Source of the DNA: Saposhnikovia divaricata
Taxonomy: Eukaryota > Streptophyta > Magnoliopsida > Apiales > Apiaceae
Length of the DNA: 64,000 nucleotides
Assembly (NCBI GenBank): GCA_036435485.1
Contig: CM071598.1
Coordinates: 179,872,148 to 179,936,147 of the forward strand
Direction: 5' to 3'
In this document: one piece after another, positions 45,107-56,288 of the stretch
How the letters are laid out: each line of letters opens with the position of its first letter
How positions within the stretch are numbered: the first letter of the stretch is position 1
Notes under the pieces: model-generated
The model's input: the letters and a program-made list of their open reading frames with translations, nothing else
Database searches by the model: none
What the model was told of the DNA's origin: nothing
Translations under genes and position numbers: made by a program

Positions 45107-46100
45107 GATGAAAAACAGTTAGTTCACCAAATAACACATAAGTTAAATAAACCGAGGGATAAACAGTTTATCTAAATAGAAAAAATAAAATACACAAAAT
45201 TTTTCCTATAATTAAATTAAATTTAATATTAATATCTTCCGTTGGGCCGATTATCAATACTAAATTAATTTTATCATTAAACATGAGATTACAAAAAAAT
45301 AAAATATTAAATTATATCACCGTTGGGCAGAAAATAATTTAAATTCTACAATTTGAACTTTAAAAAATTCCGTTTACAAAATTAATATACAAATCTTCCG
45401 TTGGGCCGATTCGTACATCAACTTGTACACGTACATTAGGTGATTTTTAATTCTCCTAATAATTAAAGTAAAAGATTTTCGTTGGTCCATCCAATACTTT
45501 AATAATTAAGAAATCACTATATTAGTCCATAAAAAAAAAATTATTAATATTTTACATTAGGGACTAATATATTTCATAAGTATCCCTTAAAACTAATATT
45601 ATTATAAATTGATACATACTAAAAATACCGTAATTCTAGTAATCACAATTTATAAAAATAAAGTAATAAATATCATGGCATTAAATTAAAGCAAACATGT
45701 TAACGATTATATGTCCTGAATACATGAATTAACATCCCGGGGAACATTAAGTCGAGTGATTACAATCGAGTCATTATTTTAATAATTGAATATAAAACTA
45801 AAAGCATGGCAATCTCATAACAATAATGATAAAGGCCATGGCAATTCATAAACATGATTGGTCGAATGGTCGTACAGTACTCCAAATTATGTCAAAATAT
45901 TAACAACCATGTGACGAGTAATTAACATCAATATAGGCATAAGAACAGTTACACATTATTCCATTCAAATCGATTCACATAATAATAAGCTCCGGTACAT
46001 ACATGTTTCCAGATTAATATGAATAAAAATAAATCGATAATGATAATTATCATAATACACAAATCAAAATTTTGTAACTCAAGGAATCAATCAAGGAGTT
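45107..46100 (-). other. 5' untranslated leader of the copia element
   Basis: About 1 kb between PBS and gag without an ORF. It contains repeated phrases around CCGTTGGGCCGA / TTCCGTTGGGC (45237, 45324, 45402), spaced 80-90 bp. Such a long leader with repeats may hold packaging or translation signals; that is inference. Confidence 0.5.
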
Positions 46101-46113
46101 AGCTTTGATACCA
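46101..46113 (-). other. Primer-binding site, initiator tRNA-Met type
   Basis: The minus strand reads TGGTATCAAAGCT, two bases past the LTR end, with one change from the common TGGTATCAGAGC. Confidence 0.9.
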
Positions 46114-46115
46114 AT

Positions 46116-46622
46116 TGTTAGAATAAATCATGTATATAAATACAACATAATATATATACATGAATCTCCTGATCAAAACTATGAGTATAGATAAATAGCG
46201 GAAGCGTACCTGAATCGAAAGAGGCCATTAATGATCTTGAGAGAGTCCGAAGAGTGCAAGTACTTGAGGGCTTTGATCTTCACTATTCTCCTCTCTACGT
46301 AAGGATGGGGTGTGTGTATTTTCTGAATAGTATGAGACGCGTAACTTTTGTTCTCGCATAAGATTCATTATATAGAGGGAATAATGGGACCAACCCTAAT
46401 GGGCTAAACCCATAACCGTCCATCAAAGTTATGGGCTTGGGTACATAAGCCATTATAAATAAATATATCTAAATAGATATATATTAGATGTAATAATTAA
46501 ATATATAAATAAGTGCTATTAATATATTTAATTATTCATTAGGCTCAAGTCTTTATTTAAAAGATTAACAATAATACCCGATGGGCCATAAATAAATGGA
46601 TTGGATCCCGTCGAATCCAACA
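46116..46622 (-). repeat. 5' LTR of the young copia element (507 bp)
   Basis: Partner of 40094-40600. It is followed on the right by TGATG, then by the rest of LTR A. Confidence 0.97.
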
Positions 46623-46627
46623 TGATG

Positions 46628-47393
46628 ATCCGCATATGATCACAAAATATTTTCTAACTAATTAATCATGACTCATTGTTTTAATAATGTGCACATAACA
46701 ACCTAATTTACAAAATTAATACGATTTAATATCGGACCAATTATACAAGTATGGTACATACACATGATCTTGAAAATCAGTAAAACATGCATACAAGAAT
46801 GCATCACCAATAAATAACAATGTCAAATATAATCACTCAAAAGAAAAGTCACACACATGGAGCATAGACTTGAAATATGTAAAATAATATAAATTGAATA
46901 CTTAACATACCTCCCGGGCGTATATCCTGTTGAGACTGATGAATGAGTATAGTCCTTTGATTATTCTAAGGATTTTTTATATAGGGATCTAAACCCTATC
47001 TTATTAAGGAAATTTTAAACTACCACTAATAAAAATTGTAACCTCTCCAAGTAATTCTAATTTTAAAAATATTATATTCATAAATTTAACTAAAATTAAA
47101 TGGATAGCAATCTTTTAAAATATTCTCACAGTTCTTTCCTATAATAACAAATCTTATCTTTAATCAAAATAACTTGTACAAAAAGAAATTCTAGAATCTT
47201 CTAAATAAAAATTAATCAAAGATATTTTTAAAACTCTAATCCCAATTTTATTAATTATCCTAATTTTAGAATCTCATCAATATTTTAGACTCATATTTTC
47301 TAATTCAATTTTAATTCCTAACCTTTAATAATTTTTATTCCTTTTTTCTATTATTCTTTTATTATTATTATCTAAAAATTACGGGATGTTACA
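46628..47393 (-). repeat. Gypsy-type LTR A, proximal part
   Basis: Continues LTR A after the copia insertion and matches 49039-49808. It ends ...GGGATGTTACA at 47393. Confidence 0.95.
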
Positions 47394-47573
47394 AACTACC
47401 CTCGTTAAAAGGAATTTGGTCCCCAAATTCTCAAACTCATACAATCCAAAAGTTCACGACACATCTATTATAAACGTCTACTCCTAAACGATTGTTTATA
47501 GGATCGCATCCTAGGGAATGTACTAGTCCCACACCTAATACACTCCGAAGGACAACCTGGCTTTTATCCCAAC
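47394..47573 (-). other. 180-bp internal remnant between the two LTRs
   Basis: On the minus strand it begins GTTGGGATAAAAGCC, which is not a tRNA-Met primer site, and ends with GGGGACCAAATTCC, then GAGGGTAGTT just before LTR A. The 3' end with its purine tract is therefore kept, while PBS, gag and pol are missing. A large internal deletion is the simplest reading. Confidence 0.75.
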
Positions 47574-49808
47574 TGTAACAGCCCGACTTTTCGGACTAGT
47601 AATTCTAAAAACGAAACTTAAATAAATTGAATTCTTTATTCAAATAAATCAAAATTTCCACAAAAGTCAAAGCAGCGGTCAAACTTAATATTCAAAAGCA
47701 TAAAATCGGAGACGCAGCTCCACAAATTCAATAACAAGATCCGACACTTAAGAAAATATATTCTAATTGCACGATAAATCTTATCTAATAAATTGCATCA
47801 AATCACGTAGCACGAAATTCACAAGTTCACATCCACATTCTCAATAAGCTTCCACAATGTACGAACTTGAAATATTAGAAAAGAGTGAGCTACACAGCTC
47901 AGCAAGTAACAGATTGACTTACAGATATCCTCAAAATCATTGGGTGTTTTAATAAAACATATTTTCTCAAAATAATAATAATTTTCGAAAACCATTTTGC
48001 GAAAAATGATTCAACCCAAAGTTTATATTTTACAAATCCAGAATTTGAAACAGAACGGAAAAACAGAACAAAAACAGAAACGAAATTCTTATAAATACCA
48101 CAGTCTTGATCTACGGCCACACTTTGCCAGTGACCGGCATCTTATTCTTATTCTTATTCTTTTGTCACACTTTGCCAGTGACCGGCATCTAAAGTTGAAT
48201 AATCACGCACCCTTAATAGGTATCTAAAATTGCACACTTGTGCGCCTACTAAGGGTATCTACGGCTAGTTCCGGAACTATAGCGTAAATTATGAACGGGT
48301 TCGAAACATAGAGACTGGGTTTCAAAAGATTCTCGATTCTTATCTCTTATATAGTTCGAAACAATATTCTTATACCTTATAAGAAATTTTAAAAATCACA
48401 GAATCAAAATATCTTTTACGAAAATAAAAGTAAGTCAAAAAGTACTTACCTCGAAGTCGATCCAAAATCGAAAATCAAACACGAACAATCCTAAAAATTT
48501 AATTAAATAAACATAAAACAATTATTCAATAATTCGCACTTATTCATATGCATATATTACGGATAAACAGAGGGGTCAGAGAATGCAACCAAACAAACAA
48601 CATAAAATAAATTAATTGGACCTTACAATCCAAATTAGTAACTCACCGTCACGGCTAACTCAAGTTACATGTATAAAAATTACAAAAAGATCATCATGCT
48701 TTCTAGTTTTTAACATTTAATTATATATTTAAATTAAACAATCATCACATTTAATTATATACTTAAATTAAACAATCATCAATCATAGTAAAATATATAC
48801 TACATGCATTCGAAACAAATAAATAAAGAAAAGCATGCATGTAAGCTGATCATAATATTTTAAACTAATTGTTTTGACCGAACAAGTACTATCAAAATTA
48901 AATTCAAAAATCTCGTTTTAAATAAGATAATTATTTATTTATACATAATCTTTTCACATAATTTAAAACTATCATACTTATAAAAAAAACAAAACTATAA
49001 TCATATATTTAATGACCTAAAACATGTTATCATTGATGATCCGCATATGATCACAAAATATTTTCTAAGTAATTAATCATGACTCATTGTTTTAATAATG
49101 TGCACATAACAACCTAATTTACAAAATTAATACGATTTAATATCGGACCAATTATACAAGTATGGTACATACACATGATCTTGAAAATCATTAAAACATG
49201 CATACAAGAATGCATCACCAATAAATAACAATGTCAAATATAATCACTCAAAAGAAAAGTCACACACATGGAGCATAGACTTGAAATATGCAAAATAATA
49301 TAAATTGAATACTTAACATACCTCTCGGGCGTATATCCTGTTGAGACTGATGAATGAGTCTGTATAGTCCTTTGATTATTCTAAGGATTTCTTATATATG
49401 GTTCTAAACCCTATCTTATTAAGGAAATTTTAAACTACCACTAATAAAAATTGTAACCTCTCCAAGTAATTCTAATTTTAAAAATATTATATTCATATAT
49501 TTAACTAAAATTAAAAGGATAGCAATCTTTTAAAATATTCTCACACTTCTTTCCTATATTAACAAATCTTATCCTTAATCAAAATAACTTGTACAAAAAG
49601 AAATTCTAGAATATTCTAAATAAAAATTAATCAAAGATATTTTTAAAACTCTAATCCCAATTTTATTAATTATCCTAATTTTAGAATCTCATCAATATTT
49701 CAGACTCATATTTTCTAATTCAATTTTAATTCCTAACCTTCAATAATTTTTATTCTCTTTTACTATTATTCTTTTAATATTATTATCTAAAAATTACGGG
49801 ATGTTACA
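47574..49808 (-). repeat. Gypsy-type LTR B, uninterrupted (2235 bp)
   Basis: Starts TGTAACAGCCCG and ends GGGATGTTACA in plus reading. It contains the empty copia target (CATTGATGATCCGC around 49031-49044). Confidence 0.95.
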
Positions 49809-49813
49809 CATGG

Positions 49814-50418
49814 TTGGAAGAAACTAGAAGCAAAAATACATTGGATCACAAGATGAAAGAGATAATAAGGTTTAAGTGTTCTTGTATTTGTAAACGGATA
49901 ATAAACGGATTGTATGTGTTCTTGTAATGGATAATAAGATGAAAGAGATAATAAACAGATTGTATGTGTTTTGTATTTGTTTAGGTGTTCTATTAGGTGT
50001 TCTTAATTTGTTTAAATTCTTGTATGTGTTCTATTAGGTGTTCTTAATTTGGTTAATTTTTCATATTTGTTTACCGTACCAAATCATTATTATTATTTGA
50101 CTTGTTCATGATGAATCCAATATTCAATTGCAGGACAGAGATGGGCATAGTAATGAACAATGAACAATCAGAAATATGCTCTTCTTCGGTGGGAACTATA
50201 ATCTAATTATATAAAAGATCAAACATAATCAAACTGATGGGAGTAGAATATCTAAACTGCATCGTAAGCAGTAAAGTTAGAACAGTGTATGGGATAAAAA
50301 TGTTACTGATGAATGATGATCAAATAGAGACTTTAAATAGATCTGGTTTTTTCTAACTGAAGTTTTATTGTCTATTGAATGGTAGAATTGGATTCCGTCT
50401 ATCAAGGAAAAATGGTTT
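49814..50418. other. Flank between two gypsy insertions, no gene
   Basis: About 600 bp of older DNA. It has short tandem phrases (GATAATAAACGGATTGTATG at 49898 and a near copy at 49947; TTCTATTAGGTGTTCTTAATTT at 49989 and 50030). The TGTTCTT words also occur in 62.9-64 kb, so this flank and the right flank of the next element probably belonged to one sequence before insertion. Confidence 0.5.
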
Positions 50419-51374
50419 AAGGATGTAATAACCGCGAATTTTTCGAATAAATTTTCCTACTTGACATTCAAATTTTATTTAAGAGCGATGCACTAGTATA
50501 TTTTAATTAGCGAGTTTTTTGTAAAATTTCGAAATTTTATATATTTATATGTAAGTAAATATTATATTTAATTATATTTATATGGTATTTATTAAAATTA
50601 GGAAATTTAGGAAAAAAATAGAATTTTAATTTTTAATCTAATTTATTTTAGAGAACGAAATTAGAGTCTCATTTTATTTAGCCAGCAGGGGAGAAACGAG
50701 ATTATTATTACTGATTAGAGGAGACAGCTTTATACAAATCATGCCCCAAAACATAATTATGTGTTTATGGAGCACTAAATATTCCACAATATTTTGTCCC
50801 CCACGTTTTGTCTTTTGGAATCTTTTAAAACAGAAAACACGGTCTTATATTTGCAAATAAGAGTAAACCCAACTACTACTACTCTTGCAAAAAAAAAAAC
50901 CCGAAGCATAACAGACTTTATTCCTCTCTCTGCGAAACCAAGCAAACCACAATTCTTATATATATATATATATATTTTCTCTACCAAGCAAAACAACCGA
51001 GGTAGTTATTATTATGTTTTTTTCTTTCTTTCTTTCTTTCTCTTTTCTTTTCCTTGTTCCGATTGTTTTCATTGTTGTAAGGATTTAATTTTTGTGTGAA
51101 TTGGTTTAAGGAAAAGGGAAAACACATGAGTGTGTATTGTGGTACTGGGTTCTGTTTTGGTTGGCCGGAGAAATTGTTTTGGGCGGTGTTGGTTGGCCGG
51201 AGATGAGGGGAGGAGAGAAGAGGAGAGGCGGGGCGAGATTGAGAGATCGGAGCGGAGGGAGAAGGGAGAGTGAGATGAGAGATTGAGAGGGAGGTCGCAG
51301 GAGCTATTGCCGGAGATATAAGGGGAGAGGGAGAGAAGGATGGTCGGAATTAAGGCGGAGAGTGATCGACGGAG

Positions 51375-51386
51375 AAAGCGAGAAAA

Positions 51387-51417
<31 letters not shown>

Positions 51418-51480
51418 AGAGAGTGAGGGAGAGAGAGAGAGAGAGAGAGAGGAGGGAGAGAGAGAGAGAGACACGGAAGA
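51375..51480 (+). repeat. GA-rich purine tract in the 5' LTR
   Basis: A run dominated by AGAGAG/GGGAGAG, part of a wider G/A-rich zone (51180-51480). On the minus strand it reads as an artificial serine/leucine peptide. It recurs in the 3' LTR at 60005-60115. GAGA-type tracts downstream of transcription starts can bind BPC/GAGA factors in plants; a role here is inference. Confidence 0.8.
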
Positions 51481-51594
51481 GAAGGAGAGAAGGGGGGGGG
51501 GGCGGCGGCGGTGTGGCGCGTGGGCCACACGTGCCGTCGCGCAATATTAATTTCTGTAAAGTTTTTTTTAAAAACAGAATATGAATAAAATAAA

Positions 51595-51595
51595 A

Positions 51596-51650
<55 letters not shown>
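51595..51650. repeat. (AT)n microsatellite in the 5' LTR
   Basis: About 25 AT units. The 3' LTR has only about 10 (60227-60246), so the repeat changed length after insertion. Confidence 0.9.
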
Positions 51651-51653
<3 letters not shown>

Positions 51654-53936
51654 AGAGTTAATAATAAATTAAATAAAGAGATACTAATAAAAGAGGTTAA
51701 ATACTTTAGAAATTTGGTTTTAATAATTGAGATAATATTATTAAAAATTATGAGAAATAAAACGAGTTTAATAAAATGGTGATAGATTTATTAATTAATT
51801 AAATATTTTGTGACGTAAGATTAGAGATTTATTTAATAAAAGAGTAAATATTTATGAATAAAAGCGTAAAATATGGTTTTTATTTAAAAAGAGTTAAATT
51901 GTGATTTTTTGACGAAAATTTGAGATTTAGTTAATTGTCGATAAAAAGAGGAAAAATCGTGAATAAATAGGATTAAATTACTGTATTATTTTAGAAGATT
52001 TATATTTATCGTTTCCGGATTATTTAATTAACCGGATAAAGTTATATTATTTTAGAGATTAAAATCTGAGTAATATTTAATTATTTACGAGATTAAAAAT
52101 AGAATATCGCCGTTAATTTCCGTAACCCTATTTTCGTTTTAAGTCGGAATTATGGATATTAAAAATAGTATATATTTTCTAGATTTGATTCCCGAGTCCG
52201 ATGAAAGAGTTATTTATCCGGGGGATTATTTCCATTATTTATTTTAGAGATTTTTGAGAGATATCATTATTTAATATTTAAATATTATATTATCGGTTGA
52301 GAAATATTTTATTTTGACGAAGAGCTCACATATTTTTGGTTGCCATTTTTAGAGAATAATTCCCGAGCCGTAGACCGAAGCCAAGTTCACAGGTAGAGTA
52401 CAAATTTTATCTACACTTATTTGCACTTCGAGATCGAGGCAAGTACCTTCTGACCCTCACTCCTTCTGAAATATTTCGAGAAATGTTTGGATATTAATCT
52501 GTTAAAATTATGTTTTGAATTGCCAGTTCGTTATAAAATATCCTTTTTATCATAATATTGATTCAGAAAATTTTAGAGATTTTCCCAAAATTTTGATAAA
52601 TTCGTATAACGTAATTTGATTGAATTCCAGGGTATCTTAATTGTTTCGAGATGACCCTTAAGTATTATTCAGTTATAACTACGTTCATATATCGAGGTGG
52701 TTAGATTTTATTGACTTTAATCGAATCTATTGTTCAGATCCGATAAATGTTGTTTCAATATTCAAATTTGATTCATTGTTCGAATCAAAATAGTTGCATC
52801 CAGAATAGTGAATAGAAGAATAGTATATCATCAGAATTTCCTCTAAAATACATTCTCTAGCGTAATTGGAAGTTTTCTTCTGGATCGAGTCGTTCTTATT
52901 ATTTCAAGACGACTTCACATGAATTATTTTAATCAACGAACCTTACTTGTTCAAGGTTGATACTTATTGTCTTGAATTGACATATTGTTCGAGTCAGTAT
53001 AATAAATTAATTTCTTTTGAAAATATTGTGACGACCTATTGATCAGGTCGGTCTAGTACAAAATGTAGACTGGCGGTCGGCCAGAATCGAATAGGAATTC
53101 AAGTCAATCAATTGTTATCCGGAGGAATAATCATGTAATCCACTGGTCAACATGGGAGATGGCCCATGGATTTTCTTTCAGATCAACACGAGGAATAAAC
53201 TCGTGGTATCGAAAGAGAAATATTAACATTTTTGGCACAAATGATGCCAGGTTGACTTTCCAACCACCTTTTTGCTAGAAAAACGATATAGTGGTACCTG
53301 CGATATAGTAGTGATCGTGCTATGAGGTATCACGGGTGTGCGGTACTTGAGACACAGCGGTTGATCTCCTTGTGGGGTATCGTAAAGGCGGAAGACCGGT
53401 ATCTCAGGTTTTAATTTCAATTTCTTTATTCAGAGTTAAGATGTTTGAGTTTATCAGTAAGTATTTCCAAGGCATTTTGCCTGCATACGAGTATCTTTCA
53501 TAAATAGAATTGTTTTCTTCCACCCTCCTTGTTAGTGAGAGAGCGACTCAATGGACTTGCTGAGCACCTAGTTGCTCATTCTTATTGTTGATATTGTTTT
53601 TCAGTGAAGACGGAAAAAGACGAAACCTCTCGTTTCAAGGGAAAGGAGAAAATGCACCAGAGCACTGAGTTGGACTAGTGTGCTTATCTCAGAGGCGACT
53701 ACTCTATTGAAGACTATTAGTCTATCTTTTGACGTGTGTATTGAGATTGTGTGTACTAGTTATATGTTGTAATAATTCAGAGACTTGTCGATGCTTGGAC
53801 TCGTGGGATGTAACCACTATTGTACGATAAAACCTTCATGTTTATTATGAATTGTATTGTATTTTTGGATAAGGCAGGTATTGACGGTAAGTGGCGACCT
53901 AAGTCTACATGTAGTGGATTTTGGGGCATCACAGCT

Positions 53937-53949
53937 TGGTATCAAAGCC
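53937..53949 (+). other. Primer-binding site, tRNA-Met type
   Basis: Reads TGGTATCAAAGCC three bases after the LTR end (ATCACA at 53933), close to the common TGGTATCAGAGC. Confidence 0.9.
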
Positions 53950-55839
53950 TTAGTTATATTTTTAGGAATCGTACGAGCCTAGAATTATAACACGACGTGA
54001 AAGTTTTGAGGTATTACACGACGTTGAGATTTTAGCACTAAGTGCCTTACACGTTTAATTATATGTATATACGTATCTAGTCGATTAGAACCTATTTCTG
54101 AGCGAAACTATTTACTTTTGTAGATGTCTACTTCCGGAGTCTACGAGTGTCGCTTTTATTCGAGAATCGATAGTTGTTCCTGAGAGCTTATTCTGTACTA
54201 GGAAATCGTTCCTTAAATAACTTCCTTAACAATGATTATCGATGATTTCTATCATTCAAATTTACTCAGGCAATATCTATCCTATTTGAAAGGACCTATA
54301 TTATTCAGAGGTTCATTTACAGAGCATTATGTACTTCTATAAATATAAACCTCTTTTATATCCCTTCCTATATTTGACACCCTTTGTGATACTGAGATGA
54401 ACAACCCTATTTATACAGGGGAAGACTATCTGTCTCTGTGATAGAAGTCTGGTGGGACACCACCATTTGTACTGTTGTTTGTTATTAGAGTACCTAAGGC
54501 TGGCCACCTTGCGTACTATGACGGTTGTCCTAATGATACATGCAACAAAACAAATGTTCAATGATCATAATGATCTCTCAATTAATCCTTCCATAAAAGA
54601 TTCTCACCATCAAGAATTGAGCATGCGCATGTGGTGTTTAACATTTATTCCTTATGAGTTATCTCTATTCAATGTTCTTATGGATCCTATAATGATTGGG
54701 GCCTAAGAATTCTAAAAGTGGTATACGAAAATTTGAAAATGATGAAACTTCTCTTCCAGAAATGGAAATTTCAACAACTCAAGTTGGAGTGACAATTTCT
54801 AAATAAACATAGACCTTTGCGTAAACTCGCTAGTTAGATCTTCGAAACCCTACGTGGTGTGTCATGGGAGTATATTAAGGTTTTAAGACATTGGTTTGAT
54901 TACGGAGCAATCATTGAACTTAATCCTTAAAAGAGTGACGCGAATCGATACCGATTATACATTGATGATATATTACACGTTGGTGAAAGAGTGATCGTTT
55001 TTTTCATTAATAAAAGGGATGAGAACAGTAATGCATGTTTTCCCTATTTTTCTTCTGAGTATAGTAGTTAACTGATGACTTAACCTTTGAAAGTTTTAAT
55101 ATTAATGTTTGAGATAATTGACATGATTGTGAGCTTCTCTATCAATGGAGTTCATGGAAAATCCCTGGATTTAGTTTAGATCGACCTTTCTTAAACCTAA
55201 TAAAGGACTGGTATTATTATAAATGTTACTATATATCAATTTCATAGATTACTACACGAATTATGTCTTTGCCAAGGAATCGTGAATGTAAGATTATATC
55301 ATTTGGAAGTGAATGGAGACGATACATATTAGAGATATCTTTATTGAATCGTTAAAGAATTCACCATGATTTAGGTTGCATACTTGCCCTAACACCTGCT
55401 TTATATCACTACGTAACTAGTTTGTAATACTTCAAACCCTTAAGGCATGGCTTATCGTATCGTATTTTCTAAAATTTTCTTACCTCAAGTACGACAATTG
55501 TTTTACCTCTATATACCTACAACATTTCTTCCAGGAACCACACCTCAGTTAAGAATCAAAGTGAGAATATTTGGGGCATAAGGAAGAAGAAAAACCCCTT
55601 GATTTTCTTTAAGATGAAAAGACCCTATGAGAAGAAATGCATCTTACAATTGAGAAACTCAAACCATACCATTACTACTGAGACTTATTTGTAGTAAGAG
55701 ATTGTTGAGACCAAAAGGTTTATTAATTCTAAAGAAATGAAGAATATTTTCATGATATAGTGTTACATAAGCTAGGACTATCATCGTTACTATGTATATA
55801 GAAGTAGTGAATCAAGAGGTCATTCCGGTACACCGATTG
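53950..55839 (+). pseudogene. Degenerate gag and early protease region
   Basis: The position requires gag and the start of the protease, but no long ORF remains. One relic is PKAGHLAYYDG (about 54496-54528), which fits the second half of a CCHC zinc knuckle (GKxGHLAxxC) with its last cysteine lost. The rest is full of stops. This part is much more decayed than pol on its right, either because it was older by recombination or because it is made of fragments from different copies. Confidence 0.55.
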
Positions 55840-56288
55840 TGTAAGAATTGTTCTATAGAGATACAAGGACAACATTTTGACGCAGACCTTATTCCTTTCA
55901 GTTAGGGGAATTTGATGTAATCCTAGGGATGGATTTGTTATCATGTTATGATGCTCAAATAAATTGTCGTCGTAAGAAGGTCAGCTTAGGTGGACCTAAT
56001 GGTATAAGAATTCCGTTTCGCGGACGGAAACCGACTAAGGATTTCCTGTCAATAATTCAAGCAAAAAGATTTCTTCGGCAAGGATGTCAAGCCTATCTAG
56101 CTTATGTGATAGATACCGAGAAACAGACCCCTATGATCGAGGAGGTCCCTATAGTTGATCAATTTAGAGACGTTTTTCCTGATGAGTTGCCTGGAGTTCC
56201 ACCAGATCGAGAGATAGAATTCACGATTGATCTAGAACCAGGAACTGCACCAATCTCAAAGACGCCGGAATGGCACCAGTGGAAATGA
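55840..56288 (+). pseudogene. Gypsy pol: protease end and RT start
   Basis: Reads IEIQGQHFDADLIPF, and in another frame QLGEFDVILGMDLLSCYDAQ, the conserved end of the gypsy protease (FDVILGMDWL in relatives). The linker DQFRDVFPDELPGVPPDREI, then EFTIDLEPGTAPISKTP follows, the N-terminal RT region. A frameshift at about 56267 cuts the protein between KTP and MAPVEMKEL. Confidence 0.85.

Larger units (their letters stand above)
40094..46622 (-). mobile_element. Young, apparently complete Ty1/copia retrotransposon, 6.5 kb
   Basis: Two 507-bp LTRs (40094-40600, 46116-46622) start TGTTGG and end TCTAACA on the minus strand and differ at only two positions. The 5-bp duplication TGATG lies on both sides (40089-40093, 46623-46627). 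A PBS, a polypurine tract and one uninterrupted 1370-codon gag-pol ORF are present. The site without insertion is preserved in LTR B (49034-49038). Everything needed for transposition is visible, so this copy could be active. The RT/RNase H sequence is unlike the SIRE-like copy; lineage (Tork, TAR or Bianca-like) is not settled. Confidence 0.95.
38632..49808 (-). mobile_element. Gypsy-type LTR-only derivative, carrying a nested copia element
   Basis: Two copies of a ~2.23-kb LTR lie in direct orientation with only 180 bp between them. The outer flanks carry CATGG (38627-38631 and 49809-49813). On the minus strand each LTR starts TGTAACATCCCG and ends near CGGGCTGTTACA (TGTTGG at the outer left end, by mutation). 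The purine-rich word GGTAGTT before the second LTR and the GGGGACCAAATTCC phrase upstream are typical 3'-end context of plant gypsy chromoviruses. There is no gag or pol. Without the copia insertion the unit would be about 4.65 kb. Confidence 0.85.
50424..53933 (+). repeat. 5' LTR (3510 bp)
   Basis: Nearly colinear with 59064-62524. Differences are scattered substitutions and length changes, mainly in the AT repeat and in small indels. The short peptides readable in it come from the GA tract or are chance. Confidence 0.95.

Noticed and set aside
51069..51550. Long serine/leucine-rich ORFs on both strands (also 59623-60199)
   Set aside because: They come from the GA tract in the two LTRs. All frames of a GA repeat lack stops, and the peptides are low complexity.
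54452..54706. 84-codon plus-strand ORF in the gypsy gag region
   Set aside because: The zinc-knuckle relic PKAGHLAYYDG lies in a different frame, so this frame is not gag.
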